DNA of 64,000 bases from SAR202 cluster bacterium bin87 (GCA_002238825.1 MPNC01000004.1:193241-257240), one strand, 5' to 3'; shown: positions 24,069 to 32,885, numbered from the stretch's first letter. The notes: generated by a model from the sequence alone, not told the origin. Made by a program: numbers and translations.

Positions 24069-24286
24069 ACAGGCTGCCCCAAGTTTCAGGGCAGGAGTGT
24101 GTAAGGGCACTGGAGAGAATAGGCTTCTACGAAAGGCGGCAACGGGGTAGCCACATCATCCTACGCCGTGACGAACCGTTCGCTCAGCTTGTAGTCCCCG
24201 ATCATCGAGAACTAGACGCGGGTACGCTACGCGCGATCATCCGGCAATCCGGCCTGAGTGTCGCAGAATTTCGGCAATTGTTGTGA
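24065..24286 (+). CDS. hicA: HicA-family mRNA interferase toxin
   Basis: A 73-residue double-stranded RNA-binding-like protein: VSGQECVRALERIGFYERRQ, then RGSHIILRR with the catalytic His near residue 28, then VVPDHRELDAGTLRAIIRQ. HicA cleaves mRNA when not bound by HicB. The gene order is antitoxin then toxin, the reverse of the classic E. coli hicA-hicB. Confidence 0.9.
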   Translation: MNRLPQVSGQECVRALERIGFYERRQRGSHIILRRDEPFAQLVVPDHRELDAGTLRAIIRQSGLSVAEFRQLL

Positions 24287-24333
24287 CTTCGCAGTCGCCG
24301 CACGGCACTCATCACACAAGGGGAAGGACCACC

Positions 24334-25347
24334 ATGCCTCAAACCATCCGACCTGACGACCCCCGGCTGACCTGGCAGGGGGCGATTTCGTTTCACGACA
24401 CTCCCGAATGGCGGATGCCGTGGCGCATCCCCTACGATGACCGTTCGCTGTTTCCACCCGACGCGTTGCGGGAGCGGGCAGCGATGCCGGCCGGCGTGCG
24501 GATTTCATTCAACAGCGACATGGATTCGCTGGCCGGATCGGTGGTTCCGGCGGCGGAGTCCAGCGCGATTGATCTCTACTGCGACGGGAAGTTGCAGGGA
24601 TCGGCCGCGCTGGAAGGACGGGACGGCTTCCGGTTCGACGGGCTGCCGGCTGGCCAAAAACTGATGGAGCTTTGGCTGCCGCAGCACGGGGAGTTCCGGC
24701 TGCGTCACCTGGAAGTGGCTGACGGGGCGGGCCTGGAACCGCACGATGACCGGCGGCCTCGGTGGGTGACCTACGGGAGTTCCATCACCCACTGCCGCAC
24801 CGCCGCCAGTCCCAGCCTGACCTGGCCGGCCGTGGCCGCTCGGGCCTGTGATCTGAACCTGACCTGCCTGGGCTACGGCGGCGGGTGCCACCTGGAGCCC
24901 ATGGTTGCCCGGATGATGCGGGACCTGCCGGCCGATTATCTGTCGATGAAGGTTGGGATCAACATGTACACCGCGGCCAGCATCGGGTTGCGGACGTTCA
25001 TGCCGGCCATCCTCGGCTTCGTGCACATCCTGCGGGAGAAGCATCCGGACACGCCGCTGGTGGTGATTTCGCCGATCTTCTCGACGTGGCGGGAGAACAC
25101 GGAGAACCCCGTCGGGTTCACCCTGTCGGCGATGCGCGCGGAGGTCGCCGAGGCGACCGCGCTGATGCAGGCGCGCGGCGACCGGAACCTTCATTACTTG
25201 GACGGGCTGGAACTGTTCGGGCCGGAGATGGCCCACATGCTGCCCGACGACCTGCATCCCGACGCTGAAGGTTACCAGGCCATGGGGCGGAACTTCGTGG
25301 AGAAAGTGGCGGCTACGGTGTTTGGTCGGGCTCCGGTTCCGGCGTAA
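24334..25347 (+). CDS. SGNH/GDSL hydrolase family protein
   Basis: A 337-residue protein. The C-terminal domain is SGNH: WVTYGSSITH (nucleophile Ser, near residue 150), GYGGGC, KVGINMY (oxyanion Asn), and DDLHPDAEGY with the Asp-His pair. The N-terminal 140 residues form a beta-rich region as in carbohydrate esterases. No signal peptide. ATG at 24334 follows GGGGAAGGA. The natural substrate is probably an acyl or acetyl ester. Its 3' end overlaps a gene on the other strand by 35 bases. Confidence 0.8.
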   Translation: MPQTIRPDDPRLTWQGAISFHDTPEWRMPWRIPYDDRSLFPPDALRERAAMPAGVRISFNSDMDSLAGSVVPAAESSAIDLYCDGKLQGSAALEGRDGFRFDGLPAGQKLMELWLPQHGEFRLRHLEVADGAGLEPHDDRRPRWVTYGSSITHCRTAASPSLTWPAVAARACDLNLTCLGYGGGCHLEPMVARMMRDLPADYLSMKVGINMYTAASIGLRTFMPAILGFVHILREKHPDTPLVVISPIFSTWRENTENPVGFTLSAMRAEVAEATALMQARGDRNLHYLDGLELFGPEMAHMLPDDLHPDAEGYQAMGRNFVEKVAATVFGRAPVPA

Positions 25348-25675
25348 TCCACTCGGAGATGGCGCAGCCGGGCTCGCGCTTGCGGGGGAAATCCCGGCAG
25401 ACGCGGGGGCGCTGGTCGTAGATGCGGCAACCCGAGGTCGCCGTATCCAGCATGGGGCAGCACTCCCGCTCTTGATCCAGGAAGAGCACGTTGCCGCCGC
25501 CGTCGGCAGCGCGGCTGATCCGCGCCTCGGTGCCCAGATCGGCGGCCCGGCGATAGAAGCCGGTGACCTCGTCCGGTTCCAGCCGCAGGATGATGGGGCC
25601 ACGACAGCACATGGCGTGGCACTCCTTCATGCAGATGCGGCTGGCTTCCTCAGGAGAGAGGGTCAAGTCGGGCAC
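25313..25675 (-). CDS. YkgJ-type cysteine cluster protein
   Basis: A 120-residue protein with a CxxxCxxxCC start (ICMKECHAMCCRG) and later CCPMLDTATSGCRIYDQRP then CRDFP, the pattern of the Fe-S/zinc-binding YkgJ/UPF0153 group. The role of this family is not settled. It is convergent with, and overlaps, the SGNH gene. A start at M1 is assumed because MPDLTLSPEEASR leads directly into the domain. Confidence 0.8.
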   Translation of the reverse strand: MPDLTLSPEEASRICMKECHAMCCRGPIILRLEPDEVTGFYRRAADLGTEARISRAADGGGNVLFLDQERECCPMLDTATSGCRIYDQRPRVCRDFPRKREPGCAISEWITPEPEPDQTP

Positions 25676-25714
25676 GGCGCGACGCCCTCATGCGTAGCCG
25701 GCTGCGCTCGAACC

Positions 25715-25805
25715 GTCATTGCGAGCGCAGCGTGGCAATCTCGTCGGGGTGGCAGCGTCTCTTTCAGCAACGAGATCACCACGTCGCTGCGCTCCTCGCG
25801 ATGAC
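25715..25805. repeat. Family A element
   Basis: From GTCATTGCGAGCGCAGCG to GCTCCTCGCGATGAC, between the YkgJ-type gene start and the next gene. The left flank (CTCATGCGTAGCC) is a degenerate copy of the outer repeat. Confidence 0.8.
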
Positions 25806-25860
25806 AAGCCCGGTATGGGCGAGACGCGATGACAGGCCTGGTAGAGACGAGACGCACCGG

Positions 25861-26205
25861 CTACTTGCCGTCCTCGATGCTGACCGTGATGATGGCGTTG
25901 GCGATCAGGGTGCCGTCGCTGCCGTCCTCGTTGAGCAGCTGGAGGCCGCCCACGACGACATCCACGTTGGCGCGGCCATGGGGCAGCGAGTCGGCGACCT
26001 CGTCGGCGTTGACCTTCTCGGGATGGGGCGCGCCGATGGTGACGTTGACCGTCATGTCGTCGGCGGTGGCATCCACCAGGCGGGCAAACCCCAGGCTGCT
26101 GTGGTGGATGGCATCGAACACGGCCCGCTTGGCCGCGAGGGTGTAATCCAGGCCATGGACATCCACGCCCATGCCCATTTCGGTAACGCAACGCACGAGA
26201 GCCAT
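25861..26205 (-). CDS. Lin0512 family protein
   Basis: A 114-residue protein. MGMGVDVHGLDYTLAAKRAV followed by DAIHHSSLGF near residue 30 and GRANVDVVVGGL near 78 match the Lin0512 family, a small oligomeric fold often next to amidohydrolase genes. No catalytic mechanism is established for it. ATG at 26205 is chosen because TTAGGAGGT precedes it. Confidence 0.75.
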   Translation of the reverse strand: MALVRCVTEMGMGVDVHGLDYTLAAKRAVFDAIHHSSLGFARLVDATADDMTVNVTIGAPHPEKVNADEVADSLPHGRANVDVVVGGLQLLNEDGSDGTLIANAIITVSIEDGK

Positions 26206-26325
26206 TTGGTGACCTCCTAACGGTCGACTGGTCTTGCAAGGGGAAGGGGCGGCAGTCCCGAGAAGTCGGTGCCGCCGTTGGGCCATTTAACGGCAGCGCC
26301 AGTGGCAAGTCAAGGCGGGGCCGTT

Positions 26326-26464
26326 GCTCACGCGTACCCAGTTTCATTCGAACTGTCATTGCGAGCGAAGCGTGGCAATCTCGTGATGGCAGCCGGGGTC
26401 TCTTTCAGCAAGGAGATCGCCACGTCGCTTCGCTCCTCGCGATGACAACATCGGTACGGGTGAG
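26326..26464. repeat. Composite repeat: family A element inside outer inverted repeat
   Basis: Inner family A at 26355-26446. The left outer half, GCTCACGCGTACCCA, is at 26326; the right, TCGGTACGGGTGAG, ends at 26464. Ten bases later another left outer half begins, enclosing family C copy 2. Confidence 0.8.
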
Positions 26465-26473
26465 GGACCCGTT

Positions 26474-26642
26474 GCTCACGCGTACCGGTTTCACTGGAAT
26501 CGTCAGAAACAGGATTTTCAAGGTTTGAGGATTGTCAGGATTGGTACCGTTTTGTGAAGGATGTCTCCCAATACTGTCCAATCATAAAATCCCATACATC
26601 CTGCTTCTGACGTTCCTCCACCGCAAACCGGGTACGGGTGAG
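26474..26642. repeat. Composite repeat: family C copy 2 inside outer inverted repeat
   Basis: Inner family C element 26501-26612 runs from CGTCAGAAACAGGATTTTCA to CATCCTGCTTCTGACG. The outer pair is GCTCACGCGTACC on the left and CCGGGTACGGGTGAG on the right. The same outer repeat therefore encloses two unrelated inner families side by side. Confidence 0.8.
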
Positions 26643-26653
26643 GGGGCCGTTGC

Positions 26654-26659
26654 TATAAT
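26654..26659 (+). promoter_or_regulatory. Extended -10 promoter of the mod operon
   Basis: TTGCTATAAT, 37 bases before the modA ATG. It lies only 12 bases after the right outer repeat, so the repeat occupies the -35 region. Confidence 0.6.
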
Positions 26660-26696
26660 TCACGTCTATGTGTGACCGACGAGGACTCCTGGCCCG

Positions 26697-27578
26697 ATGA
26701 ACTCCGGCTTGTTTGCGCTGGCGCTGGCAACGGCGGCGTTCGTCCTGTCGGTCGCGGCCGGCGGGTGCGCTGCCTCCGCATCACAGGAAGCAGCGCCGGT
26801 GGACACGGTGACCGTGTTCGCCGCGGCTTCACTGGCGGAGCCGTTCCGCGCCGTGGCGGACGCTTTCGAGGCCGGCCAACCCGGCGTCGAGGTGACGTTC
26901 AACTTCGCCGGGAGCCAGGCGTTGCGTACCCAGTTGGAACACGGAGCGCGGGCGGACGTTTTCGCCTCGGCGGACTGGGAGCAGATGGCGGCGATCAGGA
27001 AAGCCAGCCTGCTGGGGAACACTCCGGAATACTTCGCCACCAACCGGTTGGCGGTGGTCGCCCCGGTCGGATCGAGCGCCGTGGAGAGCCTGGACGACCT
27101 GGCGCGCCCGGGGGTGAGCATCGCCATCGCGTCGGCGGAAGCGCCGGCCGGCGCCTACGCGCGGGCGACGCTGGACCTGATGGCGGAGTCGGCAGATTTC
27201 CCCGACAACTTCGCTGAGAGCGTGTTGGCCAATGTGGTGACCAACGAGACCAACGTGCTGGCCGTGGCGCAGAAGGTTGCCCTGGGCGAGGTTGACGCCG
27301 GCATTGTGTACGAGACGGACGCGAAGACGGGGCAACTCGACGGTTCATTTCGAGTGGTTGAAATTCCGCTGCAATTCAACCCGGCAGCGGAGTATCCCAT
27401 CGCGGCGCTGGGGGAGGCTGCCAATCCGCAGGTCGCCCTGGATTTCATCGAGTTCGTGCAGGGTGACGACGGGCAGGCCATTCTCCGGGACTACGGCTTT
27501 GCGCCGCCGGCCAACGTCGCGTGTCCCTGCCACGACGCGGTGCCCACCGGAAGCGTTGCGCCGTCAACGACACGGTGA
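26697..27578 (+). CDS. modA: Molybdate ABC transporter substrate-binding lipoprotein
   Basis: A 293-residue ModA. It has a signal peptide ending in a lipobox-like AAGGC (Cys24), so it would be lipid-anchored outside the membrane. VFAAASLAEPF and FNFAGSQALRTQL are the ligand-binding segments of molybdate/tungstate-binding proteins, and VVTNETNVLAVAQKVALGEVD is conserved near residue 180. It delivers molybdate or tungstate to ModBC, but a CoiA-like gene separates it from modB. Confidence 0.9.
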   Translation: MNSGLFALALATAAFVLSVAAGGCAASASQEAAPVDTVTVFAAASLAEPFRAVADAFEAGQPGVEVTFNFAGSQALRTQLEHGARADVFASADWEQMAAIRKASLLGNTPEYFATNRLAVVAPVGSSAVESLDDLARPGVSIAIASAEAPAGAYARATLDLMAESADFPDNFAESVLANVVTNETNVLAVAQKVALGEVDAGIVYETDAKTGQLDGSFRVVEIPLQFNPAAEYPIAALGEAANPQVALDFIEFVQGDDGQAILRDYGFAPPANVACPCHDAVPTGSVAPSTTR

Positions 27579-27607
27579 TCGATGATGGTTCCGTTTGGAA
27601 TTGCGTG

Positions 27608-28522
27608 ATGTCAATGAGTAGTCCGTCCCGCCGTCTGCGAAACCCATTTGCTATAACCGCTGACCGGCGCATCGTGGGGGTTGATGAAGTTCCGCGCGGG
27701 GCAGATTGCGGATGTTTCTGTCTGAATTGTGAGGAACCCCTGATTGCCCGAAAAGGCGACGAGGTTGTTCACCATTTCGCGCATCATTCAGACGGGGGGT
27801 GTGGTAGTGGTTCGGAGGAAAGCGCCTTGCATAAGGCGGCAAAAAATGTCCTGGTGTCATCCCCAGGCAAAGGTATTGCGCTAGGGATAGGCGGCTACCG
27901 GTGTCGGTTGGACAGCGCAGAACAGGAGAAGACTATCCCCAATTCACCAAGACGGGGGGACGTGCTAGCAATGATCTCCTACACGCGGGGGAAGACGGGA
28001 CAGTTATATCGGGCGCAGGCTGAATATACCGGCCTGTTGAACATTGAAATCTGTATGTACAATCCGAAAGATGACCAATACGCGCAGGAAATGTCGGATG
28101 TGGGAATCCCTGTACACGAAAAACCGCTTAGTCTTGACAGAATTAGGGACATTCAAGCCAACCGACGGGTTACGTTGGTGAGTGCTTTGCGAGCATGTTT
28201 ACTTTCGGAGAACTCTGGACACTGGCTTTCCGTGGCAGGGCTCCCGTACGAAATAGCGGCGAGCATCGATTGCTACAAAGGCCCACCCCATGCCGCCCTG
28301 AACATAGCCAGTTGGTTTTTTCGGAACGGCGATATTGAGATGAGCAAATTCACCTTAATCAGACTTGCCCGTCGAAAAGAGCATTGGGATCTAGATAGCA
28401 ATCGCAGGTGGACGCGAGGGGCTGCCCTGATTACTGACGCCGACAAAACCCGAACCACGTGCCGGCTGTGCTTGGGGCCGAAAAAAGAGGCTTATGACAC
28501 CTGCTGGTATTGTTATCGATAG
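27608..28522 (+). CDS. CoiA-like nuclease-domain protein inserted between modA and modB
   Basis: A 304-residue protein. The N-terminus reads CFCLNCEEPLIARKGDEVVH, then HFAHHSDGGCGSGSEESALH with HKAAKN after it: a CxxC zinc finger, the HFAH motif and a His/Glu-rich helix, as in the competence protein CoiA and related nucleases. The C-terminus carries a second finger, TCRLCLGPKKEAYDTCWYC. The gene is lower in GC than the mod genes around it (a 60-base sample at 28321 has 27 G+C), which suggests recent transfer. ATG at 27608 has no strong ribosome site. Probably a DNA-processing enzyme, not part of molybdate uptake. Confidence 0.7.
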   Translation: MSMSSPSRRLRNPFAITADRRIVGVDEVPRGADCGCFCLNCEEPLIARKGDEVVHHFAHHSDGGCGSGSEESALHKAAKNVLVSSPGKGIALGIGGYRCRLDSAEQEKTIPNSPRRGDVLAMISYTRGKTGQLYRAQAEYTGLLNIEICMYNPKDDQYAQEMSDVGIPVHEKPLSLDRIRDIQANRRVTLVSALRACLLSENSGHWLSVAGLPYEIAASIDCYKGPPHAALNIASWFFRNGDIEMSKFTLIRLARRKEHWDLDSNRRWTRGAALITDADKTRTTCRLCLGPKKEAYDTCWYCYR

Positions 28523-28558
28523 CCAAAGCGAGATCACGCAATTTCAAACGGAATCTCG

Positions 28559-29407
28559 ATGATCCCGAGGTTCCTGCTGGGCACCGGCCGGGCTGACGGC
28601 GTACGACACCAGGCGTCCCTGGGAGCGCTGGCGCCGGCGGGCGTGGCCGCGACCGTCGTCTACGTGCTGTTCATCGGGCTGCCCATCGTGGCGCTGCTGG
28701 CGCGGGCGGGACAGCAGGAAGGATTCCTGGCCGGACTGACGGGCGAGCTGGTGATGCAGGCACTGCGGCTCACGGTGATCACCAGCATGGTGAGCATGGT
28801 GGTGGTCGTGGTGGTGGGCACGCCGTTCGCGTTGCTGCTGGCCCGACGGCGGTCGACCGTGCTGCGGGTGATCGACACCTTCGTGGAGCTGCCCATCGTG
28901 CTGCCGCCGGTGGTGGCCGGCGTGGCGATGCTGATGGCCTTCGGGCGCAACGGGCTGCTGGGCCCGGCTCTGGGCGGATTGGGTGTGACCCTGCCGTTCA
29001 CCACGGCGGCGGTGATCTTCGCGCAGGTGTTCGTGGCGGCGCCCTTCTACATCCGGGCGGCGCGGATCGGGTTTGCCGGCGTGGACCCGACCTACGAGGA
29101 AGTGTCGCAGACGCTGGGAGTGTCGCCTTGGGCCACGTTCTGGCGGTTGACGCTGCCGGTGGCGTGGCCGTCGCTGCTGACCGGGCTGACGCTGGCCTGG
29201 GCGCGGGCCGTGTCGGAGTTCGGCGCGACCATCATGTTCGCCGGGAACCTGACCGGGCGCACGCAGACCATGCCGCTGGCCATCATGACGGCAATGGAGT
29301 CGAGCCTGGGATCGGCGCTGGCGTTGTCGGTGCTGCTGCTGGCGATGTCCGTGCTGGCGTTGGCGGCGCTGAGCGTGCTGTTGCGGCGCACAGGGTCGAC
29401 GGCATGA
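28559..29407 (+). CDS. modB: Molybdate ABC transporter permease
   Basis: A 282-residue inner-membrane permease with six predicted helices. The EAA loop EEVSQTLGVSPWATFWRLTL (about residues 180-200) contacts ModC. VELPIVLPPVVAGVAMLMAF and EFGATIMFAGN are typical of ModB. Its stop overlaps the modC start (ATGA), so the two are coupled. Confidence 0.92.
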   Translation: MIPRFLLGTGRADGVRHQASLGALAPAGVAATVVYVLFIGLPIVALLARAGQQEGFLAGLTGELVMQALRLTVITSMVSMVVVVVVGTPFALLLARRRSTVLRVIDTFVELPIVLPPVVAGVAMLMAFGRNGLLGPALGGLGVTLPFTTAAVIFAQVFVAAPFYIRAARIGFAGVDPTYEEVSQTLGVSPWATFWRLTLPVAWPSLLTGLTLAWARAVSEFGATIMFAGNLTGRTQTMPLAIMTAMESSLGSALALSVLLLAMSVLALAALSVLLRRTGSTA

Positions 29408-30525
29408 GCGATCAAACCGGCAGCAACGGCGCGTCCGGCCACTTTGCGGTGAGCCTGGGCGACTTCCGCACGGAACTTGCCTTCGAGGTTGACGCCGGGC
29501 GCATCCTGGTGCTCTTCGGGCCGTCGGGAGCGGGCAAGACCACGGCGTTGCGGACCATCGCCGGCCTGGTGCGGCCCGACGCCGGGCGCATCGACATAGC
29601 GGGCCGCACGGTGTACGAGGACGGGAACGGCGCCGGAGCGCGGCCGGTCTGGGTGGAGCCGCATCGACGGGGAGTCGGATACGTCACGCAGCAGAACCAC
29701 CTGTTCCCGCACCTGACAGTGAGCCAGAATATCGCCTACGGCCTGCGGGACCGGCGAGGCGATCCGGCCCGGCAACGGGTGGCCGAACTGCTGGAACGAT
29801 TGCGGCTGGACGGGCTCGCGGATCGGCGGGTCTGGCAGCTTTCGGGAGGGCAACAGCAGCGAGCGGCGCTGGCACGGGCGCTGGCGCCGCGGCCGGACCT
29901 GCTGCTGCTGGACGAGCCCTTCGCCGCGCTGGACATGGAGTTGCGGCGCGAGCTGGGCTCGGAGTTGCGGGCAACCGTTCGGCAGTTCGACGTGCCGGTG
30001 ATCCTGGTGACGCACAGCCGGGAAGAGGCCCTGGCATTGGGCGACGAGGTGCAGATCATCGACGGCGGAGTAACCGTGGCGTCGGGGCCGCCGCTCACGG
30101 CGCTGGAGCAGCCGGGACGCGGCCGGGTGGCAAGGCTGGTGGGAGTCGAGAACCTGCTGGAGATGCGGGTGACGGCGCGGCTGCCGCAGGACGGCACGAT
30201 GGTCTGCGCGGCGGCGGAGCGTCAGCTGGAGACGCCGCTGGCGGACGGCTGCGCGGTGGGCGATACGGTGACCGTGGGGATCCGGGCGTCGGACATCATC
30301 CTGGCGACGGGCCCGCTGCCGGAGTCGTCGGCGCGGAACACCTGGGCCGGCGTGGTGTCGGCGGTGACGCTGCGGCCGCCGGGTTACGAGGTGACGCTGG
30401 ACTGCGACGGCGTGCCGCTGCGGTGTCACATCACGGGCACGTCGATGGAGGCGATGGGCATCGGTCCGGGCCTGCCGCTGTGGGCGATTTTCAAGGCGTC
30501 GTCGTGCTTCCTGCTGAGTGAGTGA
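29404..30525 (+). CDS. modC: Molybdate ABC transporter ATP-binding protein
   Basis: A 373-residue ABC ATPase: Walker A GPSGAGKTT (near residue 37), Q-loop region VGYVTQQNHLFPHL, signature LSGGQQQR, Walker B LLLLDEPFAALD and H-loop VTHSREEA. The C-terminal third (about 290-373) is the MOP/TOBE domain that senses molybdate in ModC. ATG at 29404 is chosen because it overlaps the modB stop. Confidence 0.92.
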   Translation: MSDQTGSNGASGHFAVSLGDFRTELAFEVDAGRILVLFGPSGAGKTTALRTIAGLVRPDAGRIDIAGRTVYEDGNGAGARPVWVEPHRRGVGYVTQQNHLFPHLTVSQNIAYGLRDRRGDPARQRVAELLERLRLDGLADRRVWQLSGGQQQRAALARALAPRPDLLLLDEPFAALDMELRRELGSELRATVRQFDVPVILVTHSREEALALGDEVQIIDGGVTVASGPPLTALEQPGRGRVARLVGVENLLEMRVTARLPQDGTMVCAAAERQLETPLADGCAVGDTVTVGIRASDIILATGPLPESSARNTWAGVVSAVTLRPPGYEVTLDCDGVPLRCHITGTSMEAMGIGPGLPLWAIFKASSCFLLSE

Positions 30526-30678
30526 ACCCACACACTGGTAAGTTCCCCGGCGAACTGGATGTGGGAGACGCCGTGCAGCATCGGCATGGTGGACAGTCCC
30601 CCCGCAGCCACCTTTCGCCAAGCCAGACTATTATGCTGGGATACCGGACCGTATCGTGTTGAACCGGGAAGGATATTC

Positions 30679-31344
30679 ATGATGGACCAGTTTGAGGAAA
30701 TCATCGGAAAGTTGACCGCGCCGATCAACGATCAACTGCCACGCCCATGGATGACTGAGATGAAAGATCCGCAGGCGGCGGAGGTGTTTATCGTGGGGAT
30801 GAACCAACGGAATCCGTATCCGGCTAAGGAAATACCTCACTCGCGACATTTGGATGCCCTGTTCAACCGGAATGGCGAAAGTTGCCGCTCTCTCTATGAT
30901 GAAGTCACCAAGGGAAAGCCATCCCGGACTCGGCGGAATACCGACGGTTTGACGGCTCGCCTAAAGCAACGAAACGTCCATAGCATCCTGGAAACGGACG
31001 TGGTTTGCTTCTCCACCCCTCTGGGACGCGATCTTCGGCAGAGCGTCAATGTCGTTGGTGCGAAAAATGGGGAAGAGATTTTCAGATACTTGCTCACCGC
31101 GATCGCACCTAAGGCGCTCATCATTCACGGCGCGGGTTCTGTGAAGCGTGCTTCACGCATACTTTCAATGAACGGGTTATGCGTACCCAGTTCCGCCGAT
31201 GAGATATGCGATGTCCAAACGTCCCAGCATGTGGTTATTCCCATACCAACGCTGGCTCCTCCAGGGTTCAACATGTGGTCATCGTGGTCGGAAGAATATC
31301 TCGATCGAGTGGCGGACCGTGTCCATGACTATCTGGCGGCTTGA
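30679..31344 (+). CDS. Orphan protein, possible uracil-DNA glycosylase-like fold
   Basis: A 221-residue protein. VFIVGMNQRNPYP (near residue 36), ETDVVCFSTPLGRDLRQ (near 110) and PKALIIHGAGSVKRASRIL (near 150) sit where UDG-superfamily enzymes have their G-x-x-P motif, core strand and H-G/A-motif. The match is suggestive only. ATG at 30679 follows GGAAGG. It is lower in GC than its neighbours and stands alone after modC. If it is a glycosylase it would remove damaged bases; otherwise its role is unknown. Confidence 0.5.
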   Translation: MMDQFEEIIGKLTAPINDQLPRPWMTEMKDPQAAEVFIVGMNQRNPYPAKEIPHSRHLDALFNRNGESCRSLYDEVTKGKPSRTRRNTDGLTARLKQRNVHSILETDVVCFSTPLGRDLRQSVNVVGAKNGEEIFRYLLTAIAPKALIIHGAGSVKRASRILSMNGLCVPSSADEICDVQTSQHVVIPIPTLAPPGFNMWSSWSEEYLDRVADRVHDYLAA

Positions 31345-31420
31345 CGAAACAGCCGTGCTCGAAGCGTCCGGAGGCGCCAGGTGACGCGACAACAAGTACG
31401 GAAGCACGCATCGCGTGGGA

Positions 31421-31426
31421 TATAAT
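31421..31426 (+). promoter_or_regulatory. -10 box of the HAD phosphatase gene
   Basis: GGGATATAATCG; the TATAAT lies 44 bases before the ATG at 31471, followed by GGGAGG at the ribosome site. Confidence 0.5.
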
Positions 31427-31470
31427 CGACGGGCTGCGACCGGAATTAGCATTCGGGAGGATTACTGGCG

Positions 31471-32133
31471 ATGCCTGGTTACAAGGGGATATTGTTCGAC
31501 ATGGACGGGGTGCTGGTGGACAGCGAGCCGCTGTTCCACAAGGCGGTGAACGTCATGGTGGAACGCTGCGGGGCGGCGCCGATCACGGAAGAGGAGAACA
31601 ACCGCCACCTGCTGGGCACGACGGTGGAGGAAACCTGGGTCCGGGTCAAGGAGCTGCGCGGCATACCGCAGACTCCGGCCGAGCTTCTGGCCGGCTACAA
31701 CGAGGTGGTCAAGGACGTGCTGCGCTCCGACCTCGTGGCGCGGCCGGGGGTCAAGGCGCTGATCGCCGAAGCGCAGCGGCGGGGCCTGCCCATCGCGGTG
31801 GCGTCGTCATCGCTGCGTGAGTGGGTGAACCTGAAGCTGTCGGTGATCGGGCTGTCCGATGCCTTCCCGGTAAAGCTGGGCGGAGACGACATCGAAAACG
31901 GCAAGCCGGCTCCGGACATCTACATCAAGGCGGCGCGGCTGCTGGGCCTGGAGGCTACGGAGTGCGTGGCGATCGAAGACTCGCCCATCGGGCTGGCGGC
32001 GGCCAGTGGGTCGGGGGCCTATACCGTCTGCACACTGACCGATTCGACGCGCCACCTGGACCTGTCGGCGGCGGACGTGATCATCGAGAACCTGGAGCAC
32101 TTCGACTACGGGCTGCTGGCTGAGGGCGGCTAG
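31471..32133 (+). CDS. HAD hydrolase, beta-phosphoglucomutase-like
   Basis: A 220-residue HAD-superfamily protein. LFDMDGVLVDSEPLFHKA (motif I, DxD near residue 10), VASSSLREWVN (motif II), GKPAPDIYIKAA (motif III Lys) and AIEDSPIGLAAA (motif IV) are complete, with a helical C1 cap. Members are sugar-phosphate phosphatases or beta-phosphoglucomutases; substrate unknown. The stop overlaps the stop end of the convergent SCO1664-family gene. Confidence 0.88.
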   Translation: MPGYKGILFDMDGVLVDSEPLFHKAVNVMVERCGAAPITEEENNRHLLGTTVEETWVRVKELRGIPQTPAELLAGYNEVVKDVLRSDLVARPGVKALIAEAQRRGLPIAVASSSLREWVNLKLSVIGLSDAFPVKLGGDDIENGKPAPDIYIKAARLLGLEATECVAIEDSPIGLAAASGSGAYTVCTLTDSTRHLDLSAADVIIENLEHFDYGLLAEGG

Positions 32134-32861
32134 TCCCGACGCCGGCGCCGGCGATACCCCGGGAGGCCGGGGTAGGTGCCTTCCTGCAGCACCCACTGCA
32201 GCCGCTGCATCAGGGCCCGGGCCTCGGCGGCGTCCATAAGGGACACCAGCTCCGCGACCTCGCCGACGGGGGCGATCAGTTGCCCGCAGAGGCCGCGCAG
32301 GGGTTCCAGCAGGCGATCGGGAATGGGTTCGTCGGCGAAATCCCAGATGGCGGTGCGGATCTTCGTGTCCGCGTGGAAGGTCAGCCCGTGGTCGATGCCC
32401 CAGAGCTTGCCGTCGGAGGCGCGGAGGACGTGCTCCGGCTTGCGGTCGGTGTTGTTGGCAACCAGATCGAAGCAGCAGATGGTGCGCAGTTGGTCGGCGT
32501 CGCAGTCGCTGAGTTCCTCGCGGGTTATGGTGTAGTAATTTTCCCGGGGGTTGTGGTCGACGTAAAGCTGGACCGAACCGATGCCGCCCGGGCCATCGCG
32601 AATGATGGTGGGCGGGATAAAGTCCCAGCCGAGGATATGGCTGAGCAGGTAGGCGGCGTATTCGCGCTTGTAGAGGGTACCGGAGGGGAAATCCCACAGG
32701 GGCCACTCGCCCTGCCGGGGTTTGTAGATGGCCAGGGCGTAGCGATCTTGCAGCGAGATCTCGGCCAGGTACGTGTAGTTGGAACCCTGACGGGTCAGGT
32801 CGCAGCTCAGGATCTCCCCGTGCTGCAGGAGGTCAAGGTCGGATGTCCCGTCGGTGACCAC
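32130..32861 (-). CDS. SCO1664 family protein (PI3/4-kinase-like fold)
   Basis: A 243-residue protein. YALAIYKPRQGEWPLWDFP (near residue 42), REYAAYLLSHILGWDFIP, VANNTDRKPEHVL and LWGIDHGLTFH match the SCO1664 family, whose core resembles phosphatidylinositol 3/4-kinases with a lysine (YKP), an NxxR-type loop and a D-H-G metal loop. Its role is not known. It forms a pair with the DUF3090 gene just upstream (24-base gap), the same order as in actinomycetes. Confidence 0.82.
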   Translation of the reverse strand: MVTDGTSDLDLLQHGEILSCDLTRQGSNYTYLAEISLQDRYALAIYKPRQGEWPLWDFPSGTLYKREYAAYLLSHILGWDFIPPTIIRDGPGGIGSVQLYVDHNPRENYYTITREELSDCDADQLRTICCFDLVANNTDRKPEHVLRASDGKLWGIDHGLTFHADTKIRTAIWDFADEPIPDRLLEPLRGLCGQLIAPVGEVAELVSLMDAAEARALMQRLQWVLQEGTYPGLPGYRRRRRRD

Positions 32862-32885
32862 GGGAAAAGGCGGCCGGATGGCCGG

